NCBI GenBank assembly: GCA_947374505.1
Contig: CANCCE010000045.1
Span: 1-15,262 of the forward strand
Length of the DNA stretch: 15,262 nucleotides
Reading direction: 5' to 3'
Source: Comamonadaceae bacterium
GTDB taxonomy: Bacteria > Pseudomonadota > Gammaproteobacteria > Burkholderiales > Burkholderiaceae_C
The translations under genes and the position numbers were made by a program. A model generated the notes under the pieces. It was not told the origin of the DNA. It saw only the letters and a program-made list of their open reading frames with translations, and ran no database searches. Of this stretch, positions 1 to 5,608 are shown piece after piece; the first letter of the stretch is position 1; every line of letters begins with the position of its first letter.

Positions 1-123
1 GCCGTTTTCAATGCCTGAAATAGTGGCGCGACTCATGCCCAGTTGCCCGGCAAGACTTGCTTGCGAGAGCTTCTTACGTTTACGGGCGACGCAGATCAAG
101 CGGCCAATTTCCCTTAAGTCCAT
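1..123 (-). CDS. XRE/Cro-type HTH regulator, N-terminal part (runs off left edge)
   Basis: The reverse strand gives 41 codons from an ATG at 123 down to base 1 with no stop. The peptide begins MDLREIGRLICVARKRKKLS and continues through QASLAGQLGMSRATISGIENG in segments typical of a lambda-repressor-like helix-turn-helix: an R-K-K-L-S-Q-x-x-L-A start, then G-M-S-R-A-T-I-S as recognition helix and G-I-E-N-G after it. Such proteins are DNA-binding regulators, often autoregulatory or paired with a toxin, but the rest of the gene lies outside the window, so partner and function are unknown. An AAAGGA ribosome site precedes the ATG by about 6 nt. Two matching inverted repeats upstream suggest it controls its own gene. 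Family assignment is strong; role is inference. Confidence 0.8.
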   Translation of the reverse strand, partial: MDLREIGRLICVARKRKKLSQASLAGQLGMSRATISGIENG

Positions 124-125
124 AG

Positions 126-143
126 TGCATCCTTTACAATGCA
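126..143. promoter_or_regulatory. Inverted repeat TGCAT-N8-ATGCA, putative operator 1
   Basis: TGCAT (126-130) and ATGCA (139-143) form an inverted repeat with an 8-bp spacer just upstream of the XRE start codon, covering its ribosome binding site. It has the same arm sequence and spacing as the copy at 165-182. XRE-family dimers commonly bind such palindromes, so autoregulation is a reasonable inference. Confidence 0.55.
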
Positions 144-164
144 AAAGATTAATATTTAGAGATT

Positions 165-182
165 TGCATTTTATACGATGCA
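165..182. promoter_or_regulatory. Inverted repeat TGCAT-N8-ATGCA, putative operator 2
   Basis: This is a second copy of the same palindrome, TGCAT (165-169) and ATGCA (178-182), again with an 8-bp spacer and centred 39 bp from operator 1. It overlaps the predicted -10 element of the XRE promoter, where a bound repressor would block RNA polymerase. Confidence 0.55.
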
Positions 183-196
183 TTATTTTCTTACAA
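168..196 (-). promoter_or_regulatory. Predicted sigma-70 promoter of the XRE gene
   Basis: On the minus strand TTGTAA (191-196; 4 of 6 matches to the -35 consensus) is followed after exactly 17 nt by TAAAAT (168-173; 5 of 6 matches to -10). Transcription would start near 161 and give a leader of about 38 nt before the ATG at 123. The -10 hexamer lies within the second inverted repeat (165-182). Predicted by eye only. Confidence 0.5.
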
Positions 197-331
197 GGAT
201 CATCGTTGCGGGAGTATTTCTATTTGTTTGCGATTCAAGACGGGATCTTCAGGGGCTTCTCCTTAAGAGAATCGTCACTTCTTAGCGGTCACGCTTTGCC
301 GCTTTCTTTACGTTTTAAGGCTTAAACGGGC

Positions 332-347
332 TGGCATCACTTTTGCT
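332..347 (+). promoter_or_regulatory. Sigma-54 promoter for the TPR-like gene
   Basis: TGGCATC-ACTT-TTGCT matches the sigma-54 consensus TGGCACR-N4-TTGCW, with the essential GG (333-334) and GC (345-346) correctly spaced. Transcription would start near 358, about 70 nt before the ATG at 428. A 13-bp palindrome TTTAAG-G-CTTAAA (314-326) lies just upstream. In the otherwise gene-free stretch 124-427 I see only this promoter, the XRE control sites and the leader hairpins. Confidence 0.8.
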
Positions 348-367
348 GAGTAGGGTTAGGGAATGCT

Positions 368-398
368 GCACACATCCGTGTGCTGTCGACTCGTCGAC
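368..398 (+). promoter_or_regulatory. Double-hairpin 5' leader of the TPR-like gene
   Basis: Two adjacent hairpins lie in the predicted leader. The first is GCACAC-ATCC-GTGTGC (368-383), a perfect 6-bp stem with a 4-nt loop. The second is GTCGA-CTCG-TCGAC (385-398). They begin about 10 nt after the predicted start of transcription. No T-run follows, so they are not a terminator; mRNA stabilisation or control is an inference. Confidence 0.4.
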
Positions 399-427
399 AT
401 TCACCCGCTACCCGCCAGGAGTGATAT

Positions 428-895
428 ATGAACCCCGAATTTCAACTTATCGTGAAGCAAGCCGCTGCAGGTCAATCGCTTACGTTCAAAGATGTGTCGC
501 GCTTTTCGCCGAGCGACATTCGCCTTGGCATTCAGTGGCTGATGGCCGAAGAGCAAAACGACTTGGCGCAAGCGCTGGCCGATGCGGGCATTGCCCTGTA
601 TCCGCAGAGCGAAGACATTTTGGCCATGGCAGGTTTGCTGGCCATGACGCGGCAAGACTGGTCGCTGGCGATTGAGCTGCTGCGGGATCTGTGCGTCGTG
701 CAACAAGACCTCACCCAGCCCATGACTTACCGCATGCTGGCCCGCGCGCTGTACTGCAACTTAGACCCGGCAGAAGCCATACAGGTCGTAGAACAAGGCT
801 TGGCCTTTTGGCCTGAAGACGCAGACCTTTTGCAAGAGCGTGAAGTCATGGCCGAGCACCTCATGGCCATGCCGGCGACAGGCCTTCACAGCTAA
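428..895 (+). CDS. Small TPR-like protein, possible flagellar chaperone-like adaptor
   Basis: A 155-residue soluble protein with no signal peptide or membrane segment. From about residue 28 to 135 it reads as paired amphipathic helices with TPR spacing: alternating A/L/G small residues, then turns ending in L-Y-P-Q-S-E-D and F-W-P-E-D-A-D, the typical P-x-x-x TPR ends. About three repeats are visible. The size and fold resemble class II type III secretion chaperones (SycD/LcrH type), but no sequence-specific match is claimed. The start is chosen for the AGGAG at 418-422 just upstream. It has its own sigma-54 promoter and lies 170 nt before flagellin, so co-regulation with flagellar genes is likely. 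The function is unknown; export chaperone or assembly factor is an inference. Confidence 0.75.
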   Translation: MNPEFQLIVKQAAAGQSLTFKDVSRFSPSDIRLGIQWLMAEEQNDLAQALADAGIALYPQSEDILAMAGLLAMTRQDWSLAIELLRDLCVVQQDLTQPMTYRMLARALYCNLDPAEAIQVVEQGLAFWPEDADLLQEREVMAEHLMAMPATGLHS

Positions 896-940
896 ATATT
901 TGCGCCATGCAAGCGGCAAATTGTGAAAAAAAGGGCGATG

Positions 941-960
941 AACGGCAAAGAACTGCCGTT
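941..960 (+). terminator. Possible terminator after the TPR-like gene
   Basis: AACGGCA (941-947) and TGCCGTT (954-960) form a 7-bp perfect stem with a 6-nt loop, followed by TT and, after a few bases, a run of five T (970-974). It lies 46 nt after the TPR stop and upstream of the flagellin promoter. The T-tract is interrupted, so termination may be weak. Confidence 0.35.
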
Positions 961-1000
961 TTGCGACCATTTTTCGCCGCTTTCGCAAGGTGTCGCAGGT

Positions 1001-1016
1001 TGGCACTCTTTGTGCT
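1001..1016 (+). promoter_or_regulatory. Sigma-54 promoter of flagellin
   Basis: TGGCACT-CTTT-GTGCT matches the sigma-54 consensus with GG at 1002-1003 and GC at 1014-1015 at the required spacing. The -12 box has G instead of T at its first base. Transcription would start around 1026-1029, about 40 nt before the ATG. No convincing FliA (sigma-28) promoter was seen in the 170-nt gap. Confidence 0.8.
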
Positions 1017-1032
1017 CTAGCTTTTGCCGTAG

Positions 1033-1046
1033 TGGCAAGCTTGCCA
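1033..1046. promoter_or_regulatory. 14-bp palindrome in flagellin leader
   Basis: TGGCAAGCTTGCCA is a perfect 14-bp palindrome just downstream of the predicted flagellin transcription start and 20 nt before the start codon. An operator or a dimerising mRNA element are both possible. It could also be chance. Confidence 0.35.
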
Positions 1047-1065
1047 ACCGATTCAGGAGAAAACC

Positions 1066-3711
1066 ATGTCCGTGATCAATACCAACGTCAAAGCGCTGTA
1101 TACCCAAGCCGCGATGAAAACGACTGACCGTGCCAGCTCGATTGCTATGCAGCAGCTGTCCACCGGCAAGCGCATCAACTCAGCGAAGGACGATGCTGCG
1201 GGCTTGGCTATTTCGACGCGCATGACGCAGCAAATACGCAGCTTGAACCAAGCCATGCGCAATGCAGGCGACGCGGTGTCCTTGATTCAGACGGCGGAGG
1301 GCGCGACCAGCCAGATCACGAACATGTTGCAGCGGATGCGAGAACTCTCCATCCAGGCCATCAATGACACCAACGCGACCGATCAGCGTGGCTATTTGGA
1401 CTTGGAGTTTCAACAGCTGAAGCAAGAAATTGTGCGGATTGCCGACACCACAGAATGGAACGGCTTTCCCATCTTGAACGGCACCACCGGTGAGCGCGTG
1501 GGAGAGCGGCCGGTTTACAAAGCCACATCGGCCGGGACGTCTACCGATGGGTTGAATTACACGGCTGGGGCCCCTACGTTGGTCACTAATGCAGGGCCAA
1601 TAACCTCAATGGTTGGCGCTCTCGCCAAGGCTGGTACGGTGAGTATTGTGTGCACTAGTGGTACTGCGGCTACGGCAACATTAACCCTGACGGATGGTTC
1701 AAAAACAACTTTTGCTGGTGTTGTCGACGCAGCTGCTAAGACAATTACTTTCACGAACACACCCTTAACAGGCGGCGCTGGCACGGGTACTTTTGTGATT
1801 ACGTCCGGTACAGTTTTCTCCACTAACGACGGTTTGTCCTTTGCCGTCAGCCGCGCCTTCACCCCCATAGCGGCTATGGCGTCGAATGACGTTCAGATCA
1901 ATGGCGTCACCATCGGCGCTTCCTACGCCTCTGACGACAAGTTTTCCCCTGCAGCCTCCGCCGCTAGCAGTGCTATTGCCCGTGCAGCCGCGATCAATCT
2001 GGCCACAAGTGCGACTGGCGTGGCGGCTGTGGTCAATGCCAACGTCATGTCCGGCAGCGCGATGGGGACCAACCTGGCATCGGCCACTGGCACGGTGACC
2101 ATCAACGGCTTCACCTCCGCCTCCATCACAACAGCGGCCAACAACACGCGGGAATCTCGCGCAGCAGTGGTCAGCGCGATCAATGCCATCAGCGCACAAA
2201 CCGGCGTGGTGGCCATTGACAATATCAACGACACCCAAGGCATTCGCCTGGAGGCGGCTAATGGCCGAAATATTGAGCTGGCTTTTAACAGTCTCGGCAG
2301 TTCTTCTGCCGATTTTGCAAAAAGTACAGGTCTGAGGGAAGGCTTGCAGGTGGGTACCTACTCCCTTGAAACCTCGGTGGAAGGGGCCTTGAAAGTCACC
2401 ACCGTGTCGACGGGCGACTGGACCCGCGTGGGTCTCAAGCCTGCGGACTACACGGTTAACCAAGCGGTCATCAACAGTGGCGTGCGGCCAGAGGTTACCG
2501 CCGCTGGCAACATCAAGACGCTGGGCGTTGGCGACTTGTCTATCAATGGCATCGCTATTCGTGCAACGACCCCGAATGACGATAAATTTAGCAGCACCAT
2601 ATCGCTGACCAGTTCAAAATCCGCCAGTGCCATTGCCATTGCCGCGGCCATCAATGACAGCCGTGCTTTGACGGGTGTGACGGCCAAAGCGAATTCGGTC
2701 TCAACAAGTGGAACCACCACGGTGATCGCCAATAATGTGACCGGAACTCAATCCCTGATCATCAACGGCGTGAATGTGCAGGTTGTGTTCTCGACTACTG
2801 AAACGGCAGCCGAGCGCCGGACCAAGGTGATTGACGCGGTGAATCTCTCATTTGGTCAGCACGGTGTGATGGCCAGTGATTCTGGGACAGGTGGTGTCAC
2901 GCTCACAGCGCCAGACGGCCGTAATTTGTCTGTTGCCTACAATACTTCTGTCGCTGGATTGATTGCGTCTGGTTTCGGTTTGGGCATCGGCACTGCGGAT
3001 ACCGCTGGCGTCAAAGGCGCTAATGGTGTCGATGCGACTTATACCGGCGCGCCAACACTTTACGGTTCGGTTTCTTTAACCGCCAACCCCGCCCCCAAAC
3101 AACCGCCGGCAGGTGCTGCGCCGAGCAATGGTGCACCGCCACCTTACGTGAGCAAAACCTTCACGGTTGAAGCTGGTGTGAATGGCTTCAGCACTGAGGG
3201 CGACTTTAAATCGCTGGGTTTTCAAGCCGGCACATTTGGCGGTGACGTGAATGAAGCGACCAGCAAGATGACCCCGCCCCGCACCGGTCGGATGAGTTTT
3301 CATGTGGGTGCCAGCGCTAACCAGACCATCACGATTGACTTGGCAGACTTCGGTAAGGCCGGCCCTATTACGGGCGCTATCACCGGAGATTCCGGTAAGA
3401 CACCGGCTGATGTGAACATCAGCACCGGCATTGCCGCCAAGTCTGTTCTGGCCTTGTTGGACACGGCGATGGACAAGCTCAATGGCGCACGTGGCACGAT
3501 GGGCGCGGTGATGAATCGGCTGCAATATGTGATCGACAACTTGTCGAATGTGGTCATCAACACAGAAGCCTCGCGCAGCCTGATTTTGGATGCAGACTAC
3601 GCCGCGGCCAGCTCTGAGTTGTCGCGCACGTCGATCATGAAGCAAGCTGCAACGGCGGTGCTGGCGCAGGCCAACACCGACCAGCAGTCTGTCCTCAAGC
3701 TTCTGCAGTGA
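1066..3711 (+). CDS. fliC: Flagellin, long form with duplicated variable domain
   Basis: Structural subunit of the flagellar filament, exported by the flagellar type III system. The N-terminal D0/D1 domain (about 1-150) is typical: MSVINTNVKALYTQ, then LSTGKRINSAKDDAAGLAIS. The C-terminal D1/D0 (about 795-881) carries the conserved N-x-L-x-Y-x-I-D-N-L-x-N and A-D-Y-A-x-x-S-S-E-L-S-R patterns and ends LLQ. At 881 residues it is much longer than the common 270-500. The extra length is a surface region of about 640 residues with four 'ING' motifs (Asn at 279, 347, 494, 567), like Flagellin_IN repeats; this is a two-part module repeated about 215-220 residues later. A Pro-rich stretch lies at about 672-694. 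There is one cysteine, Cys196. A purine-rich AGGAGA site precedes the ATG. A sigma-54 promoter lies upstream. The next gene overlaps its stop codon. Confidence 0.97.
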   Translation: MSVINTNVKALYTQAAMKTTDRASSIAMQQLSTGKRINSAKDDAAGLAISTRMTQQIRSLNQAMRNAGDAVSLIQTAEGATSQITNMLQRMRELSIQAINDTNATDQRGYLDLEFQQLKQEIVRIADTTEWNGFPILNGTTGERVGERPVYKATSAGTSTDGLNYTAGAPTLVTNAGPITSMVGALAKAGTVSIVCTSGTAATATLTLTDGSKTTFAGVVDAAAKTITFTNTPLTGGAGTGTFVITSGTVFSTNDGLSFAVSRAFTPIAAMASNDVQINGVTIGASYASDDKFSPAASAASSAIARAAAINLATSATGVAAVVNANVMSGSAMGTNLASATGTVTINGFTSASITTAANNTRESRAAVVSAINAISAQTGVVAIDNINDTQGIRLEAANGRNIELAFNSLGSSSADFAKSTGLREGLQVGTYSLETSVEGALKVTTVSTGDWTRVGLKPADYTVNQAVINSGVRPEVTAAGNIKTLGVGDLSINGIAIRATTPNDDKFSSTISLTSSKSASAIAIAAAINDSRALTGVTAKANSVSTSGTTTVIANNVTGTQSLIINGVNVQVVFSTTETAAERRTKVIDAVNLSFGQHGVMASDSGTGGVTLTAPDGRNLSVAYNTSVAGLIASGFGLGIGTADTAGVKGANGVDATYTGAPTLYGSVSLTANPAPKQPPAGAAPSNGAPPPYVSKTFTVEAGVNGFSTEGDFKSLGFQAGTFGGDVNEATSKMTPPRTGRMSFHVGASANQTITIDLADFGKAGPITGAITGDSGKTPADVNISTGIAAKSVLALLDTAMDKLNGARGTMGAVMNRLQYVIDNLSNVVINTEASRSLILDADYAAASSELSRTSIMKQAATAVLAQANTDQQSVLKLLQ

Positions 3712-3950
3712 GCATCTTGAATGGCAACAAAGTTGCGGTGAAAGATCGCCCTGACTGCTGGAAGTGTCAGCACTTCGCCGTCAGCTGGGATCCCAAGCTG
3801 CCTTACTTGTGTCGCTTGATCGGCTTCAAGTCGAAAGGTATCCCTGCGCTTGAGGTGATGCGGATTGACGGAAAACCTTGTGAAGGCTTTGCCGCGAAAC
3901 CGACAGTCCCTGTGAAACCGTCCACTCAGGTGTCGGATTTACGTCGCTAA
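3708..3950 (+). CDS. Small four-cysteine protein overlapping flagellin stop
   Basis: 80 residues, GTG start at 3708 overlapping the flagellin TGA in a GTGA arrangement, so translation is probably coupled. Key residues are a C-W-K-C pair (Cys17, Cys20) followed by H-F, then Cys35 after a W-D-P-x-x-P-Y segment and Cys58 in G-K-P-C-E-G-F. This spacing suggests a small metal- or Fe-S-binding domain occupying residues 14-61, with a short Pro/Lys tail. I have seen similar small conserved proteins without a settled function and give no name. There is no signal peptide. No clear ribosome site precedes the GTG; a later in-frame GTG at 3738 (codon 11) would still keep all cysteines. Position suggests a role linked to flagellin or simply co-transcription. 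Confidence 0.7.
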   Translation: MSILNGNKVAVKDRPDCWKCQHFAVSWDPKLPYLCRLIGFKSKGIPALEVMRIDGKPCEGFAAKPTVPVKPSTQVSDLRR

Positions 3951-4007
3951 CCGCTCATGAGCCTTTTTGAATCGCCGAAATTGAGCGTTTAAGTACTCAA
4001 TAAAAGG

Positions 4008-4023
4008 TGGCACGACCTTTGCT
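4008..4023 (+). promoter_or_regulatory. Consensus sigma-54 promoter of the regulator-fliEFGHIJ operon
   Basis: TGGCACG-ACCT-TTGCT is a perfect match to the sigma-54 consensus, with GG at 4009-4010 and GC at 4021-4022. Transcription would start near 4034, giving a leader of about 29 nt. An inverted repeat TTGAG-N10-CTCAA (3981-4000) lies immediately upstream. Because the activator is the first gene, positive autoregulation or a second activator is implied. Confidence 0.9.
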
Positions 4024-4024
4024 G

Positions 4025-4047
4025 AACAGACACATATTCTGTTTTTT
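4025..4047 (+). terminator. Hairpin plus T-run overlapping the sigma-54 start site
   Basis: AACAGA (4025-4030) and TCTGTT (4038-4043) pair around a 7-nt loop and the T-run continues to 4047. It looks like an intrinsic terminator for transcripts arriving from flagellin and the four-Cys gene. The stem is short and AT-rich. The predicted start of the downstream promoter (about 4034) falls in the loop, so the operon's own mRNA would not contain the whole hairpin. A weaker palindrome GCTCATGAGC with five T (3953-3968) lies just after the four-Cys gene. Confidence 0.4.
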
Positions 4048-4062
4048 GAGGCAAAGAACGCA

Positions 4063-5580
4063 ATGAGCCCATCCTTGATCGCGCAACAAGCCCTGTGGCT
4101 GGACCCGTTCCAACCGCTTGCGGATGCCGTGCAGGCGCAACTGGCCGCTGGCGGTTTGACGGTTCACCCCGTTTCAACACTTGAAGAATTGCAAGCGAAG
4201 CTCTCAGGGGCTGACCTCCTGGTGGTTCGCCTAGGGGACAGCACAGACCTTCTGCAAGAGTTGCAAGCGCTGACGGCGACACTGGGTTTTGAGTTGCCGA
4301 TTGTCTGTCGGGTTGATCGACGTCACTTGGAGCTGGTGGTGGCCGCCATGCGCCAAGGCGCTTTGCATGTAGTGCCTGCAGATGATTGGACCGCTGAAGC
4401 TTGGCAGACGGTATTGACACTGCGTGAAGCGGCACAGCCGACGGCCCGTCCATCGCCTAAGACAGCGCGGGCACCACGCAGTGTGGTGTACGTAGACCCC
4501 GTCAGCCAACATTTGTTTGCATTGGCCCAACGTGTGGCCATGGCCAATGTGACGGCCTTGATTGAGGGGCCGACCGGTGCGGGTAAAGAAGTCCTGGCGC
4601 GCGTGCTGCATGAGTCTTCGGCGCGAGCCGCGGGTCCGTTTGTGGCACTCAATTGCGCGGCCTTGCCAGAGCACTTGATTGAAGACATGCTGTTTGGCCA
4701 TGAGAAGGGCGCTTTCACCGGTGCTCATAAAGAGCATCACGGGATGTTTGAACAGGCTCAGGGCGGCACACTTTTTCTGGATGAAATCGGCGAGATGCCG
4801 ATTCACCTGCAGGCCAAGTTGCTGCGCATTCTGCAAGAGCGGCAAGTCGTGCGGCTGGGTGGCGAACGGCCGATAGACCTTGACGTGCGCCTGGTGGTGG
4901 CGACCAACAAAGATTTGCGCGTCGCCATTGCGGCGAGCGAGTTCCGTGAAGACCTGTACTTCCGCATCAGCACTTTCAAGTTGCGCGTGCCCCCTCTGCG
5001 GGAACGCCCGGGCGATATTTTGCCGCTGGTGGCGCGACTGCTGGCGCGGCACCTGAACAGCAACCGGGTCCTGAGCATCAGCACGCCCGCCCAAGCCTGT
5101 TTGCAAGCCTACGCTTGGCCGGGCAATGTGCGTGAACTCGAAAACGTCGTGCTGCGCGCCTTGGTGCTGTGCACCGATGACGTCATCACGCCGGCGCATC
5201 TGATGTTTGACGATGCACTCCCGCCACAGACGCGGCCCCTGACTGCTTTTCCGTCGCCAGTGCTGCCGGTGATGCAACCGGCCGCTGTGTTGCCCGTCTC
5301 GCAAAGTGCTGAGACTTTTTATTCGGCAGCGCCCCTTCCCGATTTTTTAAAGACGGATCCGGTTTGGAGTGCCGAGGCGATGCTGGCGACAACGCCAGCG
5401 GCTGACGGTGGCAGCTTGCAAGACGCCGTGAAGTCGAACGAACACCAGTTGATCATGGCCGCCATCCAGACCACCTTCAGCCGCATGGAGGCTGCCCGCA
5501 AGTTGGGCATCAGCCCGCGCACGCTGCGCTACAAGCTGGCCAAACTCAAGGGCCAAGTGCTCATGAGCACGGCCGACTGA
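4063..5580 (+). CDS. Sigma-54-dependent activator, FleQ/FlrC type (flagellar regulator)
   Basis: 505-residue enhancer-binding protein that remodels sigma-54 RNA polymerase by ATP hydrolysis. Residues 1-120 resemble a receiver fold, but the strand that should carry the phospho-acceptor Asp reads L-L-V-V-R-L-G, so phosphorylation is unlikely. The AAA+ domain (about 145-380) has Walker A GPTGAGKE (169-176), the sigma-54 contact loop GAFTGA (216-221) and Walker B L-F-L-D-E (237-241), plus the R-E-D-L-Y-F-R-I and R-E-R-P-G-D-I signatures. A Fis-type HTH lies at the end (about 458-500: E-A-A-R-K-L-G-I-S-P-R-T-L-R-Y-K-L). It sits directly before fliE, the position of FlrC in Vibrio, but with no sensor kinase beside it; the degenerate receiver is more like FleQ/FlrA. 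It plausibly activates the three sigma-54 promoters in this window. Confidence 0.93.
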   Translation: MSPSLIAQQALWLDPFQPLADAVQAQLAAGGLTVHPVSTLEELQAKLSGADLLVVRLGDSTDLLQELQALTATLGFELPIVCRVDRRHLELVVAAMRQGALHVVPADDWTAEAWQTVLTLREAAQPTARPSPKTARAPRSVVYVDPVSQHLFALAQRVAMANVTALIEGPTGAGKEVLARVLHESSARAAGPFVALNCAALPEHLIEDMLFGHEKGAFTGAHKEHHGMFEQAQGGTLFLDEIGEMPIHLQAKLLRILQERQVVRLGGERPIDLDVRLVVATNKDLRVAIAASEFREDLYFRISTFKLRVPPLRERPGDILPLVARLLARHLNSNRVLSISTPAQACLQAYAWPGNVRELENVVLRALVLCTDDVITPAHLMFDDALPPQTRPLTAFPSPVLPVMQPAAVLPVSQSAETFYSAAPLPDFLKTDPVWSAEAMLATTPAADGGSLQDAVKSNEHQLIMAAIQTTFSRMEAARKLGISPRTLRYKLAKLKGQVLMSTAD

Positions 5581-5608
5581 CACCCCAGACACAGCCAGGG
5601 AACACCCA

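Noticed and set aside
11..325. Plus-strand frame of 104 residues at the left edge
   Set aside because: It overlaps the XRE N-terminus on the other strand, runs through the operators and promoter, and looks non-coding.
895..1000. FliA (sigma-28) promoter for flagellin
   Set aside because: No TAAA with a GCCGATAA-like box at the right spacing was found; the sigma-54 match is clear.
1765..2463. Antisense frames over flagellin (also 1557-1868 and 1923-2243)
   Set aside because: Low-complexity shadows of the repetitive flagellin sequence with no recognisable motif or ribosome site.
3953..3968. GCTCATGAGC plus five T as terminator of the four-Cys gene
   Set aside because: A palindrome without a real loop folds into only about 3 bp; kept only as a weak note in the hairpin entry at 4025.
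4231..5304. Long antisense frame of 357 residues over the sigma-54 activator
   Set aside because: Composition (rich in H, Q, R, L) is typical of an antisense shadow of a GC-biased gene; the plus strand has full conserved motifs.
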